A stretch of DNA of 64,000 nucleotides from JANQRZ01 sp965214485. Its GTDB lineage: Bacteria; Bacteroidota; Rhodothermia; Rhodothermales; JANQRZ01. The position numbers were made by a program, and so were the translations under genes. Within the stretch, counting starts at the first letter, position 1; each line of letters begins with the position of its first letter. Where the stretch lies: contig CBDCBW010000015.1 of the NCBI GenBank assembly GCA_965214485.1, positions 124,001 to 188,000 on the forward strand, read 5' to 3'. This document shows, piece after piece, positions 16,107-24,604 of this stretch. The notes beneath the pieces were generated by a model, which made no database searches, was not told the DNA's origin, and was given only the letters and a program-made list of their open reading frames with translations.

Positions 16107-17777
16107 CTACGGCTGCCGCGCCGCGACGGGCGGGACGGTGGCGAGCGCGACGGGCTGGAAGATCGGCTGCTCGACGTGGAGCCGGAGGCGCTCGGCCCAC
16201 TGCCGATCTACGCGTTCGAGCTGGAGGGTGAGGCCGCCGGCCTCGGCGGTCCGGCCCTGCGCGAGCAGGCAGTAGCCCAGGAGGTAGAGCGCCGGAGCGA
16301 AGTGGTGGTCGCGCCGCAGCACCTCGCGCAGCGCCGCCTCCGCCTCGGCGTAGCGGAGCTGCGCCGTGTAGATGCGGGCCAGGCCGAGCGCCGCGAGCGC
16401 CGCGTAGGGCGTCGGCTGCATCTGCTCGAAGAGGGCGTGCGCCGCGGCAAAGTCGCCCGTGCGGAGGTAGTGGTACCCGAGGGCGTAGGCCGCCGGGAAG
16501 TAGGACGCGTCGCCGTCGAGCGCGGCCCGGTAGGCCTCTGCCGCGCGGTGCCGGTCCCCGATCCGGTCGAGCGTGCTGCCGAGGAGGAACTGGAGCGCGG
16601 GGTCGCGCGGGGCCTCGTCCGCGACGAGGCGGAGCGCCTGCTCGTGCCGGTCCCGCTCGCCGGCCCGCCAGCCGGTGGCGAGGGTGAGCGAGGTGGCGAG
16701 CTCGAGGACCCGGGCGTGGGCGCGGGCCCCGGCGCGGGCGTGGACCTCGAGCGCGGTGCGCAGGCCGTAGGGGCGGTCGCGCCGCAGCCGGAGCGCGAGC
16801 GCCCGGCGGGGGTCGGTGGCGAGGCACACGTCCTCGGCAAACGCGTCGAGCCCCTCGGCGGTGCGGCCCGAGGTGACGACCCCGAGCACCCGCCCCTGCC
16901 GGTCGAGCAGCGCGCCGCCGCTGTCACCGGGCCGGACGCGGTTCGAGGAGACCCAGATGGTCTCGCCGTCGAAGGGGTGCAGGTCGGGATAGCGGAGGCC
17001 GACGCCGGGCTGCTGCACGCCCTCCGGCCATCCGGCCGTGAAGGCCGCCTCGCCCGCGCCTCCGTGCTCGTGCGCCGGGGCCAACGCCAGCGGGCGCACG
17101 TCGGCCCGCCGCATGGCTCTGGGCTCGACGTGGAGCACGGCGATGTCCCGGACGGGATCGACGGCCCACACCTTCGCCGTCGTCACGCGCTTGCCACCGG
17201 GGAGCTGAACCCGGACGCGCTCGGTCCCGACCACGACGTGGTAGGCCGTCACGAGCGCGTCGTCGGCGACGAGGAACGCCGAGCCGATCCGCGTGAACTC
17301 GTCGCCCTCGGCGACGACGGCGAGGACCGAGCGGGCGGCTTCGTAGAACCGCTCCGCCCCGGCGTAGACGCGGAGCGTGCGCGGCTCGGTCGCGGTCTGC
17401 ACGGCTCCGGCGCGGACCCGGACCGCCGGCACCGCGAGCGTGCCTTCGCGCAGCGGGCGCAGCGTGAACCGGCGCGTCAGCACCGCCACCTCCACGCCGG
17501 CCACGGTGCCACGCTCGGCCTGCACCGGCTCGGTCCGCACGACCTCGAACTCACCGCCCTCGGCCTCGACCTCGAGCGTGACGCCCTCGCACTCGCCAGG
17601 CGACCCTGCCCCCGAGCAGACGGGCGTCACCACCGCCTCGGCCTCTAGAATGAACGTCTCGCCCACGGCGACGATGTCCCGGCTGAGCGAGGCAAAGACC
17701 TGCACGCGCGGCGCATCGGCGGCCTGCGCGAGCGGCATGGCGAGGAGGAGGGTGACTCCGAAAAGTGTGCGTAGCAT
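16107..17777 (-). CDS. Secreted trypsin-like serine protease with TPR repeats
   Basis: 556 residues with a Sec signal (MLRTLFGVTLLLAMPLAQAA). Residues 25-140 form a beta-rich domain resembling the N-terminal part of BatD-type proteins (FASLSRDIVAVGETFILEAE). Residues 150-330 form a chymotrypsin-fold protease with the triad His180 (TAYHVVVG), Asp211 (PVRDIAVLHV) and Ser286 (RPGDSGGALL). Residues of about 390-530 hold tetratricopeptide repeats (LGSTLDRIGDRHRAAEAYRA and following). No PDZ domain is present, so this is not a DegP. A periplasmic protease with a protein-binding TPR scaffold is the likely role. Confidence 0.85.
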   Translation of the reverse strand: MLRTLFGVTLLLAMPLAQAADAPRVQVFASLSRDIVAVGETFILEAEAVVTPVCSGAGSPGECEGVTLEVEAEGGEFEVVRTEPVQAERGTVAGVEVAVLTRRFTLRPLREGTLAVPAVRVRAGAVQTATEPRTLRVYAGAERFYEAARSVLAVVAEGDEFTRIGSAFLVADDALVTAYHVVVGTERVRVQLPGGKRVTTAKVWAVDPVRDIAVLHVEPRAMRRADVRPLALAPAHEHGGAGEAAFTAGWPEGVQQPGVGLRYPDLHPFDGETIWVSSNRVRPGDSGGALLDRQGRVLGVVTSGRTAEGLDAFAEDVCLATDPRRALALRLRRDRPYGLRTALEVHARAGARAHARVLELATSLTLATGWRAGERDRHEQALRLVADEAPRDPALQFLLGSTLDRIGDRHRAAEAYRAALDGDASYFPAAYALGYHYLRTGDFAAAHALFEQMQPTPYAALAALGLARIYTAQLRYAEAEAALREVLRRDHHFAPALYLLGYCLLAQGRTAEAGGLTLQLERVDRQWAERLRLHVEQPIFQPVALATVPPVAARQP

Positions 17778-17931
17778 CGTTTTAGCCCCTCCGCCGTTCG
17801 CTTGTTAACAATTTAGTAATGTGAAGCCACCGGAGTATACCACAATCCCCGGGCCACCGTCGCGCTATCGCTCGACAATCTGACACGGTGCGTTCCCCTC
17901 TGCCCTCTGCATAGCACCTCGCCCTCGTCTG

Positions 17932-17940
17932 TACCTTTCG
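17932..17940 (+). promoter_or_regulatory. Possible -7 box upstream of mscS
   Basis: TACCTTTCG fits TAnnTTTG and lies about 82-90 bases upstream of the mscS ATG. The 244-bp gap between the divergent protease and mscS genes holds no gene. Confidence 0.3.
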
Positions 17941-18021
17941 CGCGTCTGTCTGCCGGCCAGCCTGCCAGGCACTGCGGCGCTTACGGTCCTACCTCCTTCC
18001 CTTCTTTTTCCCCTCCTCCCC

Positions 18022-18978
18022 ATGAACCTGAGCGAGACCTTCGGCGACCTCGTAGACAAACTGCAAGGCTGGCTGGAACAACTCATCCTGCTGCTCCCGA
18101 ACCTCGTCGCGGCCATCCTGATCGTCGTCGTTACGGTGTTCGCGGCGCGGTTCATTCGGCGCGGGGTGAAGGGCGTGCTCGCCCGGACCTCGTCCTACGA
18201 GCAGGTGAACCACCTCCTCGCGACGATCGTCTACGTGATCGCGCTGGCGATCGGGACGTTCATCGCGCTCGGGGTCGTGGGGGCGGACAAGGCCGTGACC
18301 TCGCTGCTCGCGGGGGCGGGGATTCTGGGGCTCGCGCTGGGCTTCGCGTTCCAGGACCTGGCGGCCAACTTCATCGCCGGCGTCCTGCTCTCGATCCGGC
18401 GGCCCTTCGTGGTCGGCGACATCATCGAGACGGGCAACTACATGGGGACCGTCGTCGAGGTGAACCTCCGCTCGACGCGGGTGCGCGAGTTCCAGGGCCA
18501 GATCGTGATCATCCCCAACGCCCAGGTCTTCCAGAACCCCGTCGAGAACTACACCACCGGCCACCGGCGCGTGGACCTGGGCTGCGGCGTGGCCTACGGC
18601 GACGACCTCGAGCGGGCCCGTGCCGTCGCGCTTGGCGCGGTCAAGACGCTCGACGGCGTCAACACCGACCGGCCGGTGGACCTCTACTTCACCGAGTTCG
18701 GCGACAGCTCGGTCAACTTCACGCTCCGCTTCTGGGTGGACTTCCACCAGCAGACCGACTTCCTCACGGCGCAGAGCGAGGCGATCATCGCCGTCAAGAA
18801 GGCCTTCGACGAGCACGGCCTCACGATCCCCTTCCCGATCCGCACGCTCGACTTCGGCGTCGTCGGCGGCGAGCGCCTCGACGAGGTGCTGCCCAGGCGG
18901 TTCTACGAAGGCGGCACCGGCGACGGCAGCCGCGACGGCGACGGGCAGATCGTCACCCCCGGCGCTGACCTGGACTGA
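18022..18978 (+). CDS. mscS: Small-conductance mechanosensitive channel
   Basis: Opens on membrane stretch to release solutes on osmotic downshock. 318 residues, close to the E. coli MscS length. Three membrane helices lie at about 22-45, 62-88 and 95-125. The pore-lining TM3 is visible as LLAGAGILGLALGFAFQDLAAN, in which small residues (Gly/Ala) line the helix. The beta domain follows with RPFVVGDIIETG, then IVIIPNAQVFQNPVENYT. The C-terminal tail is Gly/Asp-rich. It is a single gene followed by a hairpin and a truncated MITE. Confidence 0.93.
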   Translation: MNLSETFGDLVDKLQGWLEQLILLLPNLVAAILIVVVTVFAARFIRRGVKGVLARTSSYEQVNHLLATIVYVIALAIGTFIALGVVGADKAVTSLLAGAGILGLALGFAFQDLAANFIAGVLLSIRRPFVVGDIIETGNYMGTVVEVNLRSTRVREFQGQIVIIPNAQVFQNPVENYTTGHRRVDLGCGVAYGDDLERARAVALGAVKTLDGVNTDRPVDLYFTEFGDSSVNFTLRFWVDFHQQTDFLTAQSEAIIAVKKAFDEHGLTIPFPIRTLDFGVVGGERLDEVLPRRFYEGGTGDGSRDGDGQIVTPGADLD

Positions 18979-19050
18979 GAACGGCGAGACGGTGGACGGC
19001 AAGACGGAGTGGAGGGAATTGGATGGAGGGAAGGGAGACGACCCCTCTCC

Positions 19051-19102
19051 GTCCCTCCGGGGTCTCTCGCTCGCCGACGGCCGACTTACGTGACAGAGCC
19101 TA
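19051..19102. repeat. Truncated right end of the CTAG-targeted MITE family
   Basis: The 52 bp ending in acgtgacagagccta match the right third of the two full 166-bp elements at 50818 and 63555. The left end is missing. The segment is preceded by a hairpin-forming stretch around 19007-19056 (ggagggaagggaga ... tctccgtccctcc), which also occurs near 49840 and may act as a transcription terminator for mscS. Confidence 0.7.
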
Positions 19103-19136
19103 GCACCCGGAAACAACCTATTCATTCTCCCACGCC

Positions 19137-20630
19137 GTGAGCCTCGACGCGCTGAAAGACCACCTCGCCTCGGTCAGTGACCTCAGGGCCGCCGCCGCCC
19201 TGCTGGAGTGGGACCAGGAGACCTACATGCCCCCCGGCGCGGCCCAGTCGCGCGCCCACCAGCTCGCCACCCTCAAGACGGTCGCGCACGAACGACTCAC
19301 GAGCGACACCGTCGGCACCCTGCTCGACGCGCTCGAAGCCGACACCCCGGAGGCCGACCTGGACCGGGCGCTCGTCCGCATCGCGCGGCGCGACTACGAC
19401 CGGGCGACCAGGCTCTCGGCGGACTTCGTGAGCCGCTTCGCCACGGCGAAGGCGCGAGCCCTCGAGGCGTGGAAGCACGCCCGGCAGGACGACGACTTCG
19501 CCCGCTTCGCCCCGCACCTCCGGGAGGTCGTGGACCTGAGCGTGGAGCAGGCCGAGGCGCTCGGCTACCGAGACAACCGCTACGACGCGCTCCTCGACGA
19601 GTACGAACCGGGGGCGACGACGGCTGAGGTCGAGCGCGTCTTCGGCGACTTGCGCGGGAGCCTGGTCCCGGTTGTACGTGCGCTGGGCGAGGCCGAGCCG
19701 CCGGACGACAGCGTCCTCCGCCGCAGCTTTGACCCGGAGCGGCAGTGGCACTTCGGGCTCGAGGTCGCCCGTGCGCTGGGCTACGACTTCGTCCACGGGC
19801 GGCAGGACCGCTCGGCCCACCCGTTCACGACCTCGTTCTCGGTGGGGGACGTGCGGATCACGACGCGCGTCGCCCCGTCGTTCTTCCCGACCGGCCTCTT
19901 CGGGACGATCCACGAGGCCGGGCACGCGCTCTACGAGCAGGGCATCGACCCCGCGCTCGACCGGACGCCGCTCGCCGGCGGGACCTCGCTCGGGATGCAC
20001 GAGAGCCAGTCGCGCCTGTGGGAGAACCTCGTCGGGCGTTCGCGCGGGTTCTGGCGCTGGGCCTATCCCCGCCTCCGCCAGACCTTCCCCGCCGTGCTCG
20101 CGGGCGTGGGCGAAGACGCCTTCTACCGCGCCGTCAACCGCGTCCGCCCGTCGCTCATCCGGGTCGAGGCCGACGAGGTGACCTACAACCTGCACGTGAT
20201 GCTCCGCTTCGAGCTAGAGACCGCCCTCCTCGGCGGCAGCCTCGCCGTGCGCGACGTGCCCGAGGCGTGGAACGAGGGGATGCGCGACCTGCTCGGCCTG
20301 GCTCCGCCGAGCGACGCCGAGGGCTGCCTGCAGGACATCCACTGGGCCCTCGGCGCGCTGGGCTACTTCCCGACCTACACGCTCGGCACCCTCGCGTCCG
20401 TCCAGCTTTTCGAGGCGGCGCAGCGCGACCTCGGAGACTTGGACGCGATGTTCGAGCGCGGTGCCTTCGAGCCGGTCCTCGGGTGGATGCGCGAGCACGT
20501 CCACCGCTGGGGCCGGGCGCGCTCGGCGTCCGAGATCATGGAGGAGGCGACGGGCGGCCCCCTCAGCGCCGAGCCGTGGCTGGGCTACGTCCGCCGAAAG
20601 TTCGGCGCAGTCTACGGCGTCTCGCTCTGA
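19137..20630 (+). CDS. M32-family metallocarboxypeptidase
   Basis: Zinc carboxypeptidase of the thermostable carboxypeptidase 1 (Taq) family, which trims C-terminal residues from peptides. 497 residues from a GTG start. The zinc site is HEAGH with His259, Glu260 and His263, and the third ligand is probably Glu289 in GMHESQSRLWEN. Other family motifs are LLEWDQETYMPPGA at the N terminus and RVRPSLIRVEADEVTYNLHV. There is no signal peptide, so it is cytoplasmic. The last 19 bp overlap the convergent zinc-ribbon gene. Confidence 0.93.
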   Translation: MSLDALKDHLASVSDLRAAAALLEWDQETYMPPGAAQSRAHQLATLKTVAHERLTSDTVGTLLDALEADTPEADLDRALVRIARRDYDRATRLSADFVSRFATAKARALEAWKHARQDDDFARFAPHLREVVDLSVEQAEALGYRDNRYDALLDEYEPGATTAEVERVFGDLRGSLVPVVRALGEAEPPDDSVLRRSFDPERQWHFGLEVARALGYDFVHGRQDRSAHPFTTSFSVGDVRITTRVAPSFFPTGLFGTIHEAGHALYEQGIDPALDRTPLAGGTSLGMHESQSRLWENLVGRSRGFWRWAYPRLRQTFPAVLAGVGEDAFYRAVNRVRPSLIRVEADEVTYNLHVMLRFELETALLGGSLAVRDVPEAWNEGMRDLLGLAPPSDAEGCLQDIHWALGALGYFPTYTLGTLASVQLFEAAQRDLGDLDAMFERGAFEPVLGWMREHVHRWGRARSASEIMEEATGGPLSAEPWLGYVRRKFGAVYGVSL

Positions 20631-20884
20631 TCCGGCCGTCGCTGGGCGCGGCGGAACGCCTCGAAGAGCCGCTCCGGGTCGGTGGCGTACAGCTCCATGA
20701 AGCCGCACGCGCCGCAGACCTGCGCGCGGACGTCCACCTTCTCCTCCCACTTGAAGAACGCGTCGCCGGGGCTGGCGAACTCGCCGACGCGGACGCTGTG
20801 GGCCGCGCCGAAGTCCTGCTCGACGAGGCGGGCGTTGGGGATCAAACGTTCGGACCCGCACTTCGGGCACTTCGGGACGTCCAT
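20612..20884 (-). CDS. Small zinc-ribbon protein
   Basis: 90 residues with two Cys pairs, CPKCG at residues 6-10 and CGACG near 58-62, that together make a likely zinc ribbon. Between them is a beta-rich stretch (FFKWEEKVDVRAQV). Short proteins of this kind are common in Bacteroidota and have no assigned function. It converges on and slightly overlaps the carboxypeptidase gene. Confidence 0.7.
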   Translation of the reverse strand: MDVPKCPKCGSERLIPNARLVEQDFGAAHSVRVGEFASPGDAFFKWEEKVDVRAQVCGACGFMELYATDPERLFEAFRRAQRRPDQSETP

Positions 20885-21017
20885 GACGGCAGGGGGGAGG
20901 GAGGGCGTGGCGAGATGGAGGACGTTGCCATCCCCGCTGTTTGCGCTTCGTTCTGCAGCGAAAATACCCCCCGTCCTCCCCGCTCCCCCTACGCTCCGTT
21001 TTTCCCCTGCGGAATCT

Positions 21018-22109
21018 CTACAGAATCTCCGCGCGGAAGCGGTCGTCCGCCGTGACGGAGCCGGCGAAGGCGGTCATCAGCCGGACCGCGTGCTCGACGT
21101 CGCCGAGGTCGACGGTCTCGACCGTCGAGTGCATGTAGCGGAGCGGGACCGAGAGCAGCGCGCTCGGGATGCCGGCCTTCGAGTTGAAGATCACGTCGGT
21201 GTCGGTGCCCGAGAAGCGGGACGAGGCCTCGTGCTGGAGCGGGATGCCCTCGCGCTCGGCGATCTCAATCAGCCGCTCGACAACGTGGGGGTGGTTGACG
21301 GTCCCGTGCGTGATTGACGGCCCGCCGCCGAGCGTCACCTCGCCGTGCTTCGCCTTTTCGATGCCGGGCGAGTCCGTCGCGTGCGTCACGTCGAGCACCA
21401 AGGCCACGTCGGGCTCGAGCCGGTAGGCCGCCATGCGCGCGCCGTGCCCGCCGATCTCCTCCTGCACCGCGTTGAGCCCGACGACCGTCGCCGCCCGCTT
21501 CTCTTTCGAGCCGGCGAGCCGGCGGAGCGCCTGAGCCACGACATACCCGCCGAGCCGGTTGTCGAGCGCGCGCCCGACCAACCGCGTGTCCGTCAGCGCC
21601 TCGACCGAGTCGGCGTAGACCGCCGGGTGGCCGACGCGGACGCCGCGCTCGGCGACCTCTTCCTTGCTCGACGCGCCGATGTCGAGGAACAGCTCTTCGA
21701 GCTTCGGGGCCTTCTCTTCGCCCTTGCGGTCGCGCAGGTGGATCGCCGTGTTGCCGACGACGCCGAGCACCGGCCCGTCGCTGCCCAGAATGCGGACGCG
21801 CTTGCCGCGCGCGACCGCCCAGTCGCTCCCGCCGATCCGGTCGACGTGGATGAACCCTTCGTCGGTGACGTACTTCACCATGAACCCGATCTCGTCGGCG
21901 TGGGCCTCCAAGAGGACCGTCGGGCCGCCCGCGTTTGCGGGGTCTGCTTCGTCGAGGGTCGCCCAGACGTTGCCGTAGGCGTCGCTCTCGACGCGGTCGG
22001 CGAAGCCGACGACGTAGGCCGCCCACTTTTTCTGGCCGGGCGTCTCGAAGCCGGTCGGGCTGGGCGTGGAGAGGAGGTCGAAGAGGAAGGTGCGGTCGGC
22101 GTCGGTCAT
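21018..22109 (-). CDS. M42-family glutamyl aminopeptidase
   Basis: Di-metal aminopeptidase that assembles into large tetrahedral complexes and cleaves N-terminal residues from peptides. 363 residues. Metal and catalytic residues are visible: His70 and Asp72 in LEAHADEIGF, the bridging Asp in RALDNRLGGYV, the Glu-Glu pair in AVQEEIGGHGA, Asp in VLDVTHATDSPG and a final His in RYMHSTVETVD. It is cytoplasmic. Together with the M32 enzyme 400 bp away it would degrade peptides from both ends. Confidence 0.92.
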   Translation of the reverse strand: MTDADRTFLFDLLSTPSPTGFETPGQKKWAAYVVGFADRVESDAYGNVWATLDEADPANAGGPTVLLEAHADEIGFMVKYVTDEGFIHVDRIGGSDWAVARGKRVRILGSDGPVLGVVGNTAIHLRDRKGEEKAPKLEELFLDIGASSKEEVAERGVRVGHPAVYADSVEALTDTRLVGRALDNRLGGYVVAQALRRLAGSKEKRAATVVGLNAVQEEIGGHGARMAAYRLEPDVALVLDVTHATDSPGIEKAKHGEVTLGGGPSITHGTVNHPHVVERLIEIAEREGIPLQHEASSRFSGTDTDVIFNSKAGIPSALLSVPLRYMHSTVETVDLGDVEHAVRLMTAFAGSVTADDRFRAEIL

Positions 22110-22212
22110 GGGGCGGGTAGGGCGCGGGGCGAGTCTGTAAAGCTACACCGCCCGCTGACGCCCGTCCAGGGCGTTACCGGCGGTTCTGCCGAGCCCGTCC
22201 GGAGCCCGTCGC

Positions 22213-22374
22213 TCAGAAATCGCCCTCGCAGTCGCAGCCGTCGCTGTCGCAGATGGCTTCCAGTTCTGCGGGCGTGAGCTCGCTGCACCGGGGGTCGTCG
22301 TTCGAGTCGCACCCGACGAGGGTGAGAAAGCCGAGGAGGACGAAGAGGCGCGGGATCGTGCCGAGCAGTCTCAT
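22213..22374 (-). CDS. Very small Cys-rich lipoprotein
   Basis: A 53-residue predicted lipoprotein: MRLLGTIPRLFVLLGFLTL followed by the lipobox LVGC. The mature part is only about 30 residues, acidic, and contains four further Cys (RCSEL, ICDSDGCDCEGDF). An ATG 18 bp upstream repeats the same MRLL start, so either may be used. No family is recognised. Confidence 0.55.
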   Translation of the reverse strand: MRLLGTIPRLFVLLGFLTLVGCDSNDDPRCSELTPAELEAICDSDGCDCEGDF

Positions 22375-22459
22375 AGGGCTGAGCAGTCTCATGGATCGGT
22401 AGAGTTGTGTGCTTGCAGGAGCCGGAGCAGGATGGGGCCGGCGGCTTGAGGGCAGCGGC

Positions 22460-22891
22460 TCAGAACCCGTCGCAGACAGGCACGAACGAGGTGCGCGTGC
22501 TGCGCTCGAAGAGCTCCGGCGTGCCGGGATCGGGACCGCTCGGCCTGGGGTCCTCGATGAGCAGGTCGTCCCCGACGCGCCGGACGCTGCGAACCCTGAC
22601 CTCGCCGTTCTCATCGCGGAGCGTCCACTCGTCCCCCTCCCGGTCGACGACCTCGGAGGTGTCGGAGATGAAGCACCCCTCGAAGTCGGGGTCCGGGGAG
22701 CCGAAGTTGATAAACTGATGCCTGATGAGCTCGTCGTCAGCGATCTCGAGGTAGGTGGCCGTGAACTCGCTGTTCTCGGTAGAGGCCCACCGACCAAGCG
22801 TGCCGTCGTCTTCATCTTCGCCGGAGTCGCACCCAACGAAGAGGACGCTGGCTAGCAGGAGCGTGAGGGTGGTGCGGAGGAGGCGCGGCAT
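22460..22891 (-). CDS. Lipoprotein of unknown function
   Basis: 143 residues with signal MPRLLRTTLTLLLASVLF and lipobox FVGC, followed by the acidic linker DSGEDEDDGT. The mature part has a lipocalin-like or META-like beta pattern (LGRWASTENSEFTATYLEI, DEWTLRDENGEVRVRSV). It lies in a run of four short minus-strand genes, three of them lipoproteins, between the aminopeptidase and an ECF sigma factor. Confidence 0.7.
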   Translation of the reverse strand: MPRLLRTTLTLLLASVLFVGCDSGEDEDDGTLGRWASTENSEFTATYLEIADDELIRHQFINFGSPDPDFEGCFISDTSEVVDREGDEWTLRDENGEVRVRSVRRVGDDLLIEDPRPSGPDPGTPELFERSTRTSFVPVCDGF

Positions 22892-22948
22892 AGTCGTGCT
22901 GGCTAGGTTGGTGAGGCGTGAGAACGGCGAGGGGGCGCGCGGTGTCTG

Positions 22949-23578
22949 TCAGGCGTCCGAGGCGCGCGTGGCGTCGTAGACGGCGGTGAGGCGTTCGAAA
23001 AGGAGGGTCGCCGTGTTCTCCGAGAGGCCCTCCGCCAGAGCGAGGTCCTTCTCGCCGTAGCGGAAGCCCAGCTTCCAGTTGGCGAGGTCCCTGTGGGCTC
23101 GCCCGATGGCCGCCGCCGTCTCGATGGCGTTGGCGGCCCCGATGGCAGCCCCCGTCTTCGAGCCCATCGGGGCCGCAATCGCGAGGCTTCCGCGCGTGTC
23201 TAGGTGCACCGCGTTCCGGGAGCCCTCCCCCGGCGGGTCGATGTAGAGCGACGTGATGTGGGCGCGGTCGTAGTCCCGCCCGTCGAGCCGAAGCGCGCGC
23301 GGCCCGAGCGCGAACGTCCGTTCCCCCCGCCCCCTGTTCATCAGGCGAAGCGTGAGGAAAAGGAGTCCGCCGGAGAACAGGAGCCAGATCACCGGGAACG
23401 ACCCGAAGTCATCGACCCCCGTCATCACCATGAACGCGAAGCTGAGAACGGCCGACGCAACGAGCACCGGGATGACGTAGCCGGCGATGGCCTTCCCGCT
23501 ATGCTGCGCCTGCTCGTAGGAAAAGTGGTAGGTGTCCCCCTCCTGGCGTACGTCGAACGAGTAGCTGGCCTGTTCCAT
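22949..23578 (-). CDS. Membrane protein of unknown function
   Basis: 209 residues. Two membrane helices are predicted, at about 31-53 (IAGYVIPVLVASAVLSFAFM) and 62-80 (FPVIWLLFSGGLLFLTLRL). A cytoplasmic C-terminal domain follows with a beta strand set (ALGPRALRLDGRDYDRAHIT), as in PH-like domains, and an Ala/Gly-rich helix (TGAAIGAANAIETAAAIG). No catalytic motif was found. Confidence 0.6.
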   Translation of the reverse strand: MEQASYSFDVRQEGDTYHFSYEQAQHSGKAIAGYVIPVLVASAVLSFAFMVMTGVDDFGSFPVIWLLFSGGLLFLTLRLMNRGRGERTFALGPRALRLDGRDYDRAHITSLYIDPPGEGSRNAVHLDTRGSLAIAAPMGSKTGAAIGAANAIETAAAIGRAHRDLANWKLGFRYGEKDLALAEGLSENTATLLFERLTAVYDATRASDA

Positions 23579-23625
23579 GTTCTCCCGTGGTTGAGTCGCT
23601 GGGTAAAGCGGCGGCGCGACGGTCG

Positions 23626-23895
23626 CTAGTTGGCAGGGACCGGCGATTGGTCGGCACGGTGATAGACAGAGCCCGTGCGCTTGTATTTGATCTCCGTACC
23701 GCAGACGTTAAGGACGTACTGCCCACCCCCTCCCTGCTCGTTCTTCGAGACGATCTCGATCCGGTCCTCGGGGCAGTCGTTGTCGAACGAGGCGGTCTCG
23801 ACGAGCCGCTCGTCTGAGGCGGCGAACGTCGTGAGGCAGCCGCTCAGGGCTGTGCTGGAGATGAGCAAGGCGAGGGCGAGTAGGCGGAGTGACAT
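23626..23895 (-). CDS. Small lipoprotein
   Basis: 89 residues: signal MSLRLLALALLISSTAL, lipobox LSGC. The mature domain has two Cys (DNDCPEDR and LNVCGTEIKYKRTG) that could form a disulphide. It resembles small Bacteroidota periplasmic lipoproteins of unknown function. It is divergent from the ECF sigma-factor gene. Confidence 0.6.
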   Translation of the reverse strand: MSLRLLALALLISSTALSGCLTTFAASDERLVETASFDNDCPEDRIEIVSKNEQGGGGQYVLNVCGTEIKYKRTGSVYHRADQSPVPAN

Positions 23896-24015
23896 CGGAG
23901 TAACGAGATTGGTGAGTGGAGTGCCGAGAACGCAGCGTGTCTCTATAGGTACCTTGCGTAAAATGGAGTGCTTGCTCCCCGGCCCCCTCGAACTTTTTTT
24001 GCTGTCGCTCTCTTC

Positions 24016-24579
24016 GTGTCTCACATCGCCCCCGCTCCCGAAGCCACCTTCAAGCGCCTCTTCGACCTGCTCCACGAGGAGCTGCGGGCGATCGCGCGGC
24101 AGCGCCTCCGGCGGGAAGGCCGCATCCAGACCCTCGACTCGGTCGCGCTCGTCGCGGAGACCTACCTCCGCCTCTACCGGCGCTTCGCCTCGGATGTCAT
24201 GGGCGAGGCGGCCTTCAAGGCGCTGTGCTCCCAGGCCATGAAGTGCATCCTGATCGACTACTACCGTAGGCACCACCGGCGCTACGACGCCCTGCCGGTC
24301 TCCCACTCGGAGCTCGCCGGGGCGGGAGACGGCCTCACGGTGACGCTCGACTTGGCGCTGCTGCTCGAGGAGCTCGAGCGCGCCGACCCCGAGAAGGCGT
24401 GGGTGACCAACTGCCGCTTCTTCGGCGGGATGACCTACGCCGAGATCGCGGAGGCCTCGGCCGAGACCCCGGCGGTCCCGGGGCTCACCGCCAAGCAGGT
24501 CGAGAAGCGGTGGGGGGCCGTCAAGAAGTGGCTCCTCCACCGGCTCGGGGAGCCGCCCCCCGACTCCGGCACCGCCTAG
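24016..24579 (+). CDS. ECF-type sigma factor (Sigma70_ECF family)
   Basis: 187 residues from the GTG at 24016, with reading VSHIAPAPEATFKRLFDLL. The upstream extension would begin with TTG and is less likely. Region 2 is seen in LLHEELRAIARQRLRREGR and AFKALCSQAMKCILIDYYRR. Region 4 is seen in MTYAEIAEASAETPAVPGLT and QVEKRWGAVKKWLLHRL. This is the ECF subgroup usually found next to Ser/Thr kinases. The kinase gene begins 25 bp downstream, so the two form an operon. No anti-sigma factor gene is present, and regulation by the neighbouring kinase is likely. A TACCTTGC box at 23950 may be the promoter. Confidence 0.85.
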   Translation: MSHIAPAPEATFKRLFDLLHEELRAIARQRLRREGRIQTLDSVALVAETYLRLYRRFASDVMGEAAFKALCSQAMKCILIDYYRRHHRRYDALPVSHSELAGAGDGLTVTLDLALLLEELERADPEKAWVTNCRFFGGMTYAEIAEASAETPAVPGLTAKQVEKRWGAVKKWLLHRLGEPPPDSGTA

Positions 24580-24604
24580 CCTCCGCATCCCTGATTCCGG
24601 CCTC